A stretch of 64,000 nucleotides of DNA from Anagrus nilaparvatae (Eukaryota; Arthropoda; Insecta; Hymenoptera; Mymaridae): positions 16,988,001 to 17,052,000 of the forward strand of contig JAKSXM010000014.1 of assembly GCA_022575985.1 (NCBI GenBank), given 5' to 3'. Positions within the stretch are counted from its first letter, which is position 1; the number at the start of each line of letters is the position of its first letter. Positions 1-10,610 of the stretch are shown piece after piece. The notes beneath the pieces are model-generated. The model saw only the letters and a program-made list of their open reading frames with translations, was not told where the DNA came from and searched no databases. A program made the position numbers and the translations under genes.

Positions 1-1006
1 ATAACACACAAGAAAGAGTGGAAATCTTGCCTCTTTTTGACTTCCTTGGATTATTTTGCTCGTTGCTATGTTTATTTATGTATGCAGCTTAATGAAATTA
101 TAAACAATAATAAACAGCCTAAAAATATTAAATGGTTATGTTTGCATTTTAAAATTAAGATTTAAAGTTATATTGGCATTTTTTAAAGAATCAAACAATT
201 TATAGAATTAAATAATTTATTATTTTGTGATTAATAGAAATAATATAAATAATGTTAAAATCTTGAAGCAATTAATGTGGTTTTTTTTTATTACATAATA
301 TTATTATTATTATTATTATCATTGTTGCGGAAGATTGGTCAAATGCAAGAAGTACACTGAGAAAATAAATTATAAGAAATCCTTTTTTAAAAAGGACATG
401 TTGATCGCAACAGTAACTATATGTACATTGTTATAGCTAAAGAGTCATTCTGATTGGCTCATATAAATTTCATTGTTAATAGGTTAAAATTAATTGTTTT
501 ATTGTTTATATTATATTTTTATTATTTTTGAGGTTAGTTATAGTACGTCGAGTAGTTGATATGAATAAAAAAATTAAAGTAAGAATAAATTTTGGTATTT
601 AAGAAAATAATTAAGGTTGAAAGTTTTAAATCATTCTGCGCGCGACGCGCGCTTAATACTAGTTATTATAAATTCTGGTAAAAACTCCTATCTTTTTATA
701 ATAATTGAGCGAATATTTGTAATTTTCGCATCGTTACCTTTGTTATATTTGTCTCTTTTTAATTATGCAAAAATGATTTAAAATCCATTAACGCCGGCGC
801 TACCAATCCATGGACGCTAGAATTTTCACTTTAATAACAAAATGATCTTAATAACCTACTTTACCAGCTACTAAAAACGAAAAATGTATGTATAATTGCA
901 TGGTTGTAATCAATAATATTTGTTGTAAATAAAGATTACAGCCCATTGTTTGAGGAACCTCAGTGCCAGCTAGTTGGCAGGGTATTTTTTTAGGGTATTA
1001 AGGGGA
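1..1006. other. A+T-rich spacer, no gene seen
   Basis: No coding region supported on either strand. It holds a short (TTA)n run near 299-319 and a GC-only palindrome at 638-652 (GCGCGCG-A-CGCGCGC), which stands out sharply from the surrounding A+T-rich sequence. Confidence 0.6.
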
Positions 1007-1370
1007 AGTACAGGTTAAAATCCGACTTTTTTGAAAAAACCTAATTTTCAGAAAAAGTTAACAAAAAATTGAAAATCCAAGAAGAGGGCGACATTGCCAA
1101 GACTTTGGCGGATTCAAAACTGTGGGTTTGGGTCTTTTTATAATATGTTTGCTCGGAGAATTTTTTCTTTGAAAATTTATCCTTAATTTTTTAAAGATAA
1201 ATTTTCTAAGAAAAAAATCTCCGAGCAAACATATTATAAAAAGACCCAAAACCACAGTTTTGAATCCGCCAAAGTCTTGGCAATGTCGCCCTCTTCTTGG
1301 ATTTTCAATTTTTTGTTAACATTTTCTGAAAATTAGGTTTTTTCAAAAAAGTCGGATTTTAACCTGTACT
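1007..1370. mobile_element. Near-perfect foldback MITE, TA-flanked
   Basis: The two halves are reverse complements over about 175 bp each, meeting near 1188. By eye I count only about five mismatches, so the copy is young or under conversion. If the terminal repeat is taken to start at CAGGTTAAAATCC, it is flanked by TA on both sides, which would fit a Tc1/mariner-type non-autonomous element; the outer AG/CT pairs then match by chance. The 65-residue reading frame on the minus strand is a by-product of the hairpin and is not a gene. No transposase is encoded. Confidence 0.85.
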
Positions 1371-2569
1371 AAAAACTGATGTTTCTTGAATTACTTGATT
1401 TTTATATCTTTGAATTTCCCGCGATATCTCGTGCCCAAAAGAAAACCTGAGCAAAAATTTGGATCCTTCGCAAAATTTTACATTAGCATTTAAATTTTGT
1501 TAACCTATCAAAGAATTGTGTAAAAATGAAAAAATTATAAAATTAAAAGATATAATTTTTTTCAACAAATTCTAAATTTGAACGTTTGGGAAAAATTGTT
1601 TGGGCCGATTTTTTGCGACCCTACATTTCAATCCATATGACTTGGAATCTCTCATATTCCATTTGCTGAAAGTGGGTGATACTAGATTTTTAAAAAAATA
1701 CGCTGTAAAAGTTATGTAACTCGATTTTCATTCAAATATTTAAACGCGTATTTGAGTTTTATATTTTTTACTATGGGGAGGTTTTTAGGTCTTTAGTAAC
1801 AAAATTTAATTTACAACGCCCATATATTTAAAATAACAATCTTTTTTAGGGGTGTTTTTGAATTTTTATAAACCAAAAAGAGATTTGGCCTACTATACAT
1901 TTTTTGGATCGTTGATTATGAATTTTGAGGCCCCAAAGCTTTAAGCTAAAGCCACACTTAAATAAGAAAATCTAACCCTTTTTGGGTCTTTATTTGAATG
2001 TTTAAATTTGTTTGATCCTAACATATCGTACGAGATAATGTCGAAATCGGAATACCAAAAAAATCTATTCTGATTTGCAGCATCTGCAAAATTAGAATAT
2101 ATTGAATTTCAAAAGTAATGCGTTTGTCGAAAGCATGAAAATAATAGTCCATTAATTAAGATTAATTATAATTTAACATAAAACAGATTTTTTGGGCAGA
2201 TTATCTGAGAAATGTTTAGCAACCAAAGAGTGAATTAAAATGGGACGTAGAATAATCTGAATAAATGAACTTAAATATTTATCATTTGAGTTTTAGAAAT
2301 TAATTTGGTATTAGAAGCTTCTTTAGAAAGTATTTATGTTTTCCAAAAGTTAGTAATCAGTAAACTTTTCCATTTACATTATTTGCATCTATACACATGC
2401 AAATTCACTTTATGTTTTTTCAATCAGTTCCTGGAAAACTTTTACATAAAATCAATGATTTTCTAAAAACATTTAAAATATTGTTAGTTTACTATTAGCT
2501 ATTTGAAAGTAACGAAAGACCTCTGAATCACATTATTATTTAATCTAATCGTTTCCGAACACTTCGTTC
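1371..2569. other. A+T-rich spacer, no gene seen
   Basis: Moderately complex sequence directly after the foldback, without an open frame or recognisable motif on either strand. It may be old repeat sequence, but no second copy was recognised in the window. Confidence 0.5.
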
Positions 2570-3101
2570 TTAAGGAGGTTTATCCGTTAAAAAAAATAAT
2601 GACAGAATGTAATAAAACGTGAATAGTATTAAAGTTTAAACATTTCTGAACTAAAATCGACTTATTTTTACTTATGTCACCGACTTAATTAATTTTTTAT
2701 TCATAAAATAAAAGTCGTATTTTAACATTGCGCTTATGGGAAAATTTGTTTCGGCTTTATAAAAAGTAGGGTGCTAATGACACAGATCGATGAAACTTAA
2801 TAAATCTGATAAATAATTACTTAAAGATTACATTCCCAATTAGTTTCACATACTTTATCGACTTTATTTTCGTAAAATTAATAAAAAACACGTAACATAA
2901 CCAAAAAGCTCATTATTTTAGTGACGTTTTTTTAAATTCTATAATACTATGAGACTTTTTTTGGTAATATTCTTGGATTATTAATGGTTTTTTATAGTTT
3001 CTTTTCAATTAGTAGCTTCCAAAATAAACTTAAAAAAAAAATTTATGTCGGTAATCGTAATTCCTGCAAAAATGTAGTAAACAACGGATAAACCTCCTTA
3101 A
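2570..3101. mobile_element. TTAA-ended inverted-repeat element
   Basis: A 19-bp perfect terminal inverted repeat, TTAAGGAGGTTTATCCGTT, lies at 2570-2588 and its reverse complement at 3083-3101. Both ends carry TTAA, the target duplication typical of piggyBac-type and some other superfamilies. The repeat then begins GGAGG rather than the CCC start common in piggyBac, so the superfamily is left open. The 490-bp interior is A+T-rich and has no coding capacity, which makes it a non-autonomous copy. Confidence 0.75.
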
Positions 3102-3213
3102 TTGATATAATGTCTCTTTTTATTTAATTGAAAATATTTTCGTCTGACTAAATTAAAAATTTTCTACTTGCTTAATGCAATATAAATTTTAAAACTTTAG
3201 TATATTTATTGCA

Positions 3214-3579
3214 AACTGTAAAAAGTAACTTTCTTAGATTTACAAAAAAAAATAGAATTTATTCGAAAAATTAGCGAATTTTTAAAAAATTTTGTAAATA
3301 TTCTATAAAAATCGTAAATTTACAAAATTTAGTATATTATCGAAAAATTCGAAAATTTTCCATTTTTTTTGTGATTTTACGAAAAAAGTTGTAAATTCAC
3401 AACTATTTTTTGTAAATTTTCGAAAAAAAATCTAGAGTTCTCGAATTTTTCGTCAATATACTAAATTTAGTAAATTTACGATTTTTTTCAAATATTTACA
3501 AATTTTTTTTGAAAATTTACTAATTTTTCGAAAATGTTCTAATTTTTTTGTTAATGTAAGAAAGTTACTTTTTACAGTG
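3214..3579. mobile_element. CACTG-family MITE, copy 1
   Basis: Ends match the motif CACTGTAAAAAGTAACTTTC and its reverse complement; the first base is A instead of C at the left end. The interior is a loose inverted repeat of TTTTCGAAAATTT-like words. A CA dinucleotide flanks both ends (3212-3213 and 3580-3581). Sister copies are at 21478-21874, 54013-54416 and, truncated, at 32822-33060. Confidence 0.85.
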
Positions 3580-4683
3580 CATATTTAAAAATTTAATAGT
3601 TAAAAACTTTGGAATGGCCAGTTAAGGCATTACTCACTTTTTAATAGGAACTATCCTCTTTGGGAATTCAAAAGGATTAGTTGGATTTAATAAATAGTGC
3701 AATAAATCTGAAGTAAAATAAAAAATTAATAAACGATGTAAAAAAGGGTATTTAAAGTTGGGAATAAAAAGAAGGGACATAAATAATTTGGAGTTATAAC
3801 GTCGAATTGGTAATAACAGTGAGTAAAATTATTATATCCTTAAATCTTATAATATTAGTAATATTTCTCATCAATTTTCATTCGATCGTATATTTCCAGA
3901 TGAAGTGTTACGTATGCAAATCGTATAACGGCGACAACGGCTAAAGAGAGAAAGGAGGTCCGCAGCACCTGCGTTATGTTGAAAACTTTGTGAAAAGTTT
4001 TCCGTCCAGCCTTTATCGGTAAATCAAACTAATATCAATAATTGCTAATAGTGAGTATGTATAAGGTTATATCTATGTATATATACAAATGTACGTAATA
4101 TATAAAGAAAACCACAAAATTCTCTTGTTAAATTAAAATCCAATGGGGATAGCAAATATACTCTTCGAATCCTCGAAGCAATAATTTACGCTAGTTTCCT
4201 CTGGACAAGTAAATACATAGATATAAATATATAGATTTGTGCGAACAAACGAAACATCCAAGTTTAAACGTTGATCGGCTGACTGAGCATTATCTGTGTT
4301 TGCTGTGTGTTGAAGAGAGAAGACTAAATTTTATCACTGAATTTTATGTCCAAAAGAGAGAGAAAGAGAAAAGGATTGTTTTCGTTAGTCGTCACTGTTA
4401 TATACAAAAGGATTCTCGTCACATATTACACAATATATTCAAAATAATTATTTGTTTTATAAGTACCTAAACTACTAAACAATACAAATCGAAAAATTTT
4501 ATTTTATTTTAAATGGCCATTCGGTCTTTCGGAATTTTAAAAATTATTGGTGCTTTGGTAAATATTAAATATTATTATTCTCTTTCTGAACAAAAGTTTA
4601 TATTAAGAATTTGTCAAATTTTGGTTATTTAATTATATTATGTTTATATCGCAGAAGGCTAACAGGCATATGGCTTTATTCAA
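3580..4683. other. Spacer with one possible exon relic
   Basis: Apart from the low-confidence exon-like stretch at 3900-4018, nothing is supported. The 77-residue frame at 4237-4470 has no recognisable domain and is best treated as chance. Confidence 0.5.
3900..4018 (+). pseudogene. Possible broken exon, Ly6-like start
   Basis: A pyrimidine-rich stretch ending in TTTCCAG directly precedes the segment, and GGTAAAT follows it, so splice acceptor and donor are both plausible. The frame reads MKCYVCKSYNGDNG, then a TAA stop, then 25 further open codons to the donor. CYVC followed by a short acidic, glycine-rich loop resembles the first cysteine pair of insect Ly6/uPAR-type secreted proteins. The stop and the lack of neighbouring exons argue for a relic or for chance. 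I am not confident it was ever a gene. Confidence 0.2.
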
Positions 4684-4826
4684 TTTTACATATAACGGGC
4701 AAAAAAGCCTATTTTCTATCCTAGGGAGACGGCTTTTTTGCCCGTTATATGTAAAACTATGTTTTAAATCAATCAGGGGACAAAATATGTTCGAAATATA
4801 TTCGAAAACCAATATTTTGTCCCTTG
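4684..4826. repeat. Two adjacent short hairpins
   Basis: The first hairpin has a perfect 26-bp stem (4684-4709 with 4731-4756) and a 21-nt loop. The second pairs 4774-4788 with 4812-4826 around an A+T-rich loop; both arms carry the word GGGACAAAATAT or its complement. The frame at 4640-4831 merely reads across these hairpins. They could be MITE remnants or hairpin RNA precursors. Confidence 0.7.
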
Positions 4827-6086
4827 TTTAATAAATAGGTATTTAAAACTCGATGGATTTTTAAAACATTAAAAAAGTTCAGGCTAAATTAGCGAAAAAC
4901 ATAAGGAAATCCAGTGAATCTTCGAGTAAATGAATAAAATAAAGGTTAGCATGTAAATTTTATAAAAATTATAGGTTAAACATTTCATCGTAATTTAATC
5001 AACTAACCGATTTTGAAATTAATTTAATTTAGGTAAATCAATAACCAAATGCATATAAATGCGTAACATTTGTTTGAATGTTTGCAATTTCCCTTCGAAT
5101 TAACGAATCATCCATAGTTATTTGTAGATTATAATAGAATTTCGTGTAATTGTGTGTGTTTGTATTTTTTTTTTTTTCGTATAAATAAATAATATAATTT
5201 TTTTATTAAAGACATAAATTATCGATTAGTAATTATTTATTAGAATAATATTTTAATTTATTCATTTAATTATTTCAGCTTAAATGTAAATATTATTTTA
5301 TTATTTTTGCATATATATATAGAAACTATTAGTTGTACTCTAAAACTATTTTAACCGATCAATACATTATTTTAAATTATAATTATTTAAAATAAAACAA
5401 ATACCAAGATAATAACTTTATTCAGCAAATCACTGTTTACAGAAGTAAAATTGTCCAATTATTTTATTTTTAACCTTTTGTAATATTTTGATTCTTGGAG
5501 AATTTAAAGATAAAGGTAAGTAAAATAGAAGCTTTTTAACGAATTTAAAGGAGGCTAGCCACCTGAATTCTCAAAATACGTGTAAAGATATATCAATGAC
5601 ATTTAATTACTTTAGAATTTCAATTAATCTTTGTTTGAATATTTTAATGACGAAAGTTTGATCGTAGATATACGCAGTAATGTATTGAAATTTTCTCAAC
5701 AGAAACTTTGTAAATCTAAATTCTTAGAGTGTATTTGCTACTGGATATACATAAACACTTATACATGCATATTATCAGATTTAAACTTATCGATGTATAT
5801 TGAATTTGTATTAAATTTATATATATTCAATGAAATAACTTTTATATTTGCGTTTAATTTAAGTAACTGTCTGGCTCTAGCTTATTCCCTCCGCAACGTG
5901 CTTTGTAATCATTTTTAATTTATTCAACAGAGATAATTAATAACCTCGTTTCATCGTTAAACTACTGTCAAATTTTTCTCAAAATTCAATACAAAATACA
6001 AAATATTATACAGAATATTTTTTTTTCTAGTATTTTTTTGAATGAAAATTCAAATAAAATTAGCCCTTATTTTTTAGATAAATCTA
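4827..6086. other. A+T-rich spacer, no gene seen
   Basis: Low-complexity A+T sequence. The 95-residue frame at 5631-5918 is rich in Ile, Leu, Asn and Phe codons, as expected from base composition, and shows no domain. Confidence 0.5.
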
Positions 6087-6206
6087 CGATAGCTGAGTAG
6101 AAAATTTATGAATTATGTCATCCACGGACTTTTTTTATTCATTTTGACTCTGGTTTCATATAATTTCGTAGGTTGGTTCTTGTCTGATGATGTGGCTCGC
6201 ATTTAC
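6087..6206 (+). repeat. Dispersed repeat, copy 1 of 2
   Basis: About 110 bp resemble 46600-46712 in the same orientation. Shared words are GTCAYCCRCRGAC, TTTTGAC, then GGTT followed by CTGATGATG. Copies are clearly diverged. The GATGATG ending is reminiscent of LINE 3' tails, but no coding sequence is attached. Confidence 0.5.
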
Positions 6207-6596
6207 AAATGTAAATTTTAAAATAGAAATAAAGAAATGTTATTTTCTAAATTCAGTGAATAGAGATAAATAAGTTTAAAAAGCCTGTGAATGAGATGTT
6301 GATACTAAATGTAATTAAATGATTTGAAAAAAGATTTAATGGATTAGATAACGATTGCAGGTAAATTATCATAAGATCTTTTCTTCAAAGGTATAAATTT
6401 TAAAATAGAATGAATATTTAGATTTTTTATAGATTTTTCTTATATTACTCATTTAAAATAAAATAAAATAAAATATTTAGGTCAATTCAAGGTAAATAAA
6501 AAACTTTTATCATTAATATTTAAAAAGTACTAAAGTCTGTATTATAAACTTTGAAAATTTTAATGCATATGGTAAATAAAAATTTAAATAATATAA
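6207..6596. other. A+T-rich spacer
   Basis: Nothing supported beyond AAATA-type low-complexity runs near 6440-6475. Confidence 0.5.
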
Positions 6597-6715
6597 TATT
6601 AATTTTTCTGTATAATGACCAAGACTGGGCTAATGTTGTTGAAATTAAATAAAATAAAACAGTATTTTTAACGTTGCATTAGCCCAGGCTTGGTCATTAT
6701 ACAGAAAAATTAATA
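6597..6715. repeat. Hairpin with 39-bp stem
   Basis: Bases 6597-6635 pair with 6677-6715 with a single mismatch, leaving a 41-nt A+T-rich loop. The stem includes CTGTATAATGACCAAG and its complement. A small MITE or a hairpin RNA gene would look the same at sequence level. No second copy was recognised. Confidence 0.75.
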
Positions 6716-7439
6716 ATATTTTTAAAAAATCAACATGGGCATAACAAGATTAATAAATAAATTAAATAATATAATTCAAACTTTTATTAAAACTCTAACA
6801 CAGACTGTCAAAAACATATGAAATACAACCAAAGAACACGAAACGATACTTGGTCATAGCAGCCAATCGTATTTTAAGTAATTTCAGTGTAATTTTTAAT
6901 TATTACCCTTAAATCCTTTATTTCACCCATCCCCCTTTATTCTTTATATTTTTAGCTTCGTAAAGAATACGGCTCCTTAGAAACATGTTATATGTTAAAA
7001 TTCTACCCAAGTATTTACTATTATAATACTAAATACTTGTCATTTTTTAATAAAGTTCTTTTTTTATGTAATTCTTTAGAATTTCCAAAGAAATTCTCAC
7101 TGGAGCTAAATAAGCCTTGCCAAAATGTAAGGTGAATATGTTTTTTCCATCCTGTTTCTGACGGATTCAATCCTTCTGAAATCTTTACCGGATGTTTCAC
7201 GGTGTACGAATATCCATGATACATCATTTAATCAAAAGATAAAAAAAATATTATTATTAGTTTATTAAGCATCCGGTTTTACATGAAAATTCCATTAATG
7301 TTGATTTATGCAAATGAAATTGCTAATTTAAATTATTTTAGAATAAATATTTTGGATTAATAATTCGAAATTAAAAAAAAAACTTGATTAATTCACTAAT
7401 AAAAAAAAAAATAATATTTTTTAATGGTTCACTGTAATA
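6716..7439. other. A+T-rich spacer
   Basis: The minus-strand frame at 7021-7227 (68 residues) has less A+T-biased codons than its surroundings but no recognisable domain. I do not call it a gene. Confidence 0.4.
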
Positions 7440-8030
7440 ATGTTCTACAGAAAGTTATTGAATGCTGGACAAATAGGCTGTTTATACGGTGTTGAAATTC
7501 AGGAGTTAAAAATAATAGAAAGTATTGAAAAAACGCATGGTAAATATATCCATATAATTTTGGGTATAAATGTTAATAACCCGCACTCTACATACAAGTT
7601 GGAGGCAGGAGTGAGAACTTGTTATTACATTTACAAAAAAGGTCCATGCATTATATTTCAAGTGTACTGGAAATGTGGAGATGGGAAGATATTCAAAAAT
7701 CTGTTATAGGGAAGAAATAAAAGGTACTAGAAATCAAAATGTTAGAAATCTATATATAAAGAGTAAGAGACTTTTTTTAAAAACAGAACTAGGAGAATAA
7801 AAATATAATAGGAAGGTGGAAGAAACAATTAGCAGGATAAAATGTGAAAATATGAACAATGAGAGAAGCAAGGGTTTTAACGAGGTTTTAAAAATGAAAA
7901 ATGTAAATTTTGTGTCATTGAAGATGATTATAGAGGAACATAGATATTTGACGAATAACAATATCTGGACTTGCAAAGAAGCCGGAAAAAGTTTGAAAGC
8001 AAGTATTGTAAGTGACCTGGATGATTAAAA
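7440..8030 (+). pseudogene. Possible LINE reverse-transcriptase 3' remnant
   Basis: A first frame (7440-7709, 89 residues) begins with an N-A-G-Q-I-G-C-L-Y-G-V-E-I segment, followed by I-E-K-T-H-G-K-Y-I and I-L-G-I-N. A second frame (7816-8028, 70 residues) is rich in charged residues. The order Y-G-x-E, a helix ending near K-Y, then L-G-hydrophobic resembles the region after the RT domain of insect non-LTR retrotransposons, where YGAE is followed by a helical segment and LGV. Stops and frame changes separate the pieces. The assignment rests on this resemblance alone and could be wrong. Confidence 0.35.
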
Positions 8031-10377
8031 GAAAAAGAAGGATTAGTTCAATTGGAGTTGATTATAAAATTATATGAAGACAAGCAGTCAGAAAAGTCCA
8101 TAATATAAAATGTCTAATCTTTTACATCTATGGAAAATTTCAGTAAAAGAAATTTGTGTTTATGTACTAAGGTGGTAATTAATCGCAAGGAAGGGGAAAA
8201 TAGCACTAAATGATGGTGTAAAATCTATAATTATATAACGTCTTTTTGTTATTGACAGTTGTTAAAAATAAATTCAAGGTAATAAGTAAAATATAATTTG
8301 AGAGTGTAAAAATCTTGACTAGTTAATTTAGAGAAAAATAAATATAGTCATTATTTTAATGTATTTTTAACTAAGTCTATTATCTTCATTTTAAGAAAGT
8401 ATAATGTGGAACTTGTAATTCTATGTAAATAAACATGTAAAAAACTTGTGAAAGTTGAACAATAAATAAATATATAAATATAATATTTTTTTTTACTTGT
8501 TTCATAAATAATTAATTTTTCCTGAAATTTTGAACACTCTTTATTACGTTTCTATTTCGAACAATAGCGATTTTTTGGTAAAATATATCATTTTTAGATA
8601 GGTTTGAGTATTAAATCAAGAGTCAATCAAGACTTCGCTACAGGTTTATAAGCTAAAAGATTTTTCCCAGTACGTGTATCGAAATATCGAGTATTCTATT
8701 AATAGGATAGTATACCATAAATAGTCGTTTAAGAGTTAATACGGATATCCAAAAATAAACGAATTATTGAACAGTTTAAACAGCAGTAACTTTTTCTTGT
8801 AGCTAATTGTATTAAAGTATTAAAGTCAAACGGTTGAACGCCCACTAACATTTCTATTTATTCAGATAATAATGGATTAAAACTTTTTTTAGATTTCATT
8901 GAATTTGTTACAGTCAATAAATAAGCTTATTGTTTTAGCATCGATGCACTAAAATTCCAGTCTTAATAACTATTAAATATTTTTACACTGAAAATAATAG
9001 ATAATTCCCATAATGATTTGGTAGAATTATATTTGTCAAATTAGATATTATCATCCTACTAATTAATCCTGATAATTATACTTGGGACAGTTACGTCTCA
9101 AAAAAGAGATCCAAAATGACCCATGCTGCACATTGGGATTGTTTTCGGCCCATTCGAGAATCCGTAATGTAAATTTTTACTAAAATCTAAATAAATAAAT
9201 GGTTTTTACTGATAAATGCATGCCAACCGTTTACGAAGGATAGGTGTCAGTTTAATTTTAATTTAAACTAAAATTTAAAGCCTCATGAGGTCGAAATAAT
9301 TTTCTTCAAAATTTGTAGTTTTAAATATAGAAAAAATAAGCTTTTTGAGAAAAATATTTAGAAGAAATAAAGCCAAGATCTGAAGAGATGAGAAAAAGAA
9401 AGAGTATAAAAGAAAAAAAAGTATTTATGTTTACTGGAGTTAAATCAAATAATAATTGAATGAAAAGCAAAAAGAAAATGTTTGAAGAGTATAATTTATG
9501 ATAATGAGTTAAGAAATTCTAATATTATATTAAAAGAGATCTATTAAGAAAGAACGATTTAATAATAATAAATAGTATAATTTAATTCCTTCAATTGAAT
9601 TATAAATAGGAATTAAAGAGCAAAACGCGGACTTTGAAACAACGACAACTTTGTCTTTCCTTTTCTTCTATAATACACAAAGTTTAACAAAACTTTCTTC
9701 CCTCTATATTGCTCTATAGACTATATACATTTAACCGTTCAACTTTAAGGTAATGGCGGTTATACAGACGCACCTAACGTAATTCTGTGTATTTCAATAC
9801 TCGGAAGCTTATTAATATGCACAGGTTATAGCAACCCAACATCCCAGCATCCCTTAGTTACGATGTGAAATTTTCCACCAAAAATGTTTAACCTTGTATC
9901 TTGACAAGCCAAATAAATCCATGCCCGCGATGCGATAAGTCCGCTCTTTTCGGCTCTGCGAACGAATCTTTATGTGCAAATATGTACGCCCAATTCTAGT
10001 TTTAGTTTAGCTTACACGAAATGTTACGCGAGTTGCTCTACTGTAACGATTTACACCTGAAAACTTTGGATATGCGATTCAGCTTGTTTTCTTTACATAC
10101 CCTATATTTTACATTATTCTATTTTGCATTAAACTTTTATGCTTTATTCTATTTTACTCTACATTTATATTTACTCCTTTTTCGAGCAAAAGTTACAATT
10201 TTTTATTTAAATAAACTATAGCGTGTTAAATAATTTTTTTTGTTTATAAAAAGAAAAACTTGATATCTTATTTAACAATTTTTGCAAGATATAATTTGAC
10301 TTTGCAGGCAACATTTTACACCAGAATTTAAAACATAATTTTACATACAAAGAACAAAAGTTAAGCCACATTCAGGT
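8031..10377. other. Spacer, no gene seen
   Basis: Mostly A+T-rich. From about 9600 to 10020 base composition is more balanced and the sequence looks unique, with no repeat in the window; this could be an intron, UTR or conserved non-coding stretch, but no frame or motif supports a gene. Confidence 0.45.
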
Positions 10378-10610
10378 AAGAAAGTAGCCTTTTTTTGCCC
10401 TAGATATGTAATATCTATTTGTTCAACAAGGGAAAAAAAGTAGGATTTGGCTTTCAATGCAGTTGTATGAACGAGTGAGCGTAGCGAACGAGTGCAGACA
10501 GTATTGAAAGTAAAATTTCCTACATTTTTTCCCGTGTTCAACACATAGTTTTTCATTAAGAGCGAAAAAAAGATCGCCAGAAAGTAAGAAAGTAGACCTT
10601 TTTTGCAGCG
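10378..10610. repeat. Palindromic repeat with GAGTGAGCG core
   Basis: The segment 10421-10546 is an imperfect inverted repeat centred on ACGAGTGAGCGTAGCGAACG. Its arms carry GGGAAAAAAAGTAGGA and the near complement. Outside it, AAGAAAGTAGCCTTTTTTTG (10379-10398) recurs in direct orientation at about 10587. The 99-residue minus-strand frame reads through this repeat and is not a gene. Confidence 0.65.

Noticed and set aside
4237..4470. 77-residue plus-strand frame
   Set aside because: No domain, no supporting splice context, composition as expected for chance.
5631..5918. 95-residue plus-strand frame
   Set aside because: Ile/Leu/Asn/Phe-rich translation of A+T-rich DNA; no recognisable motif.
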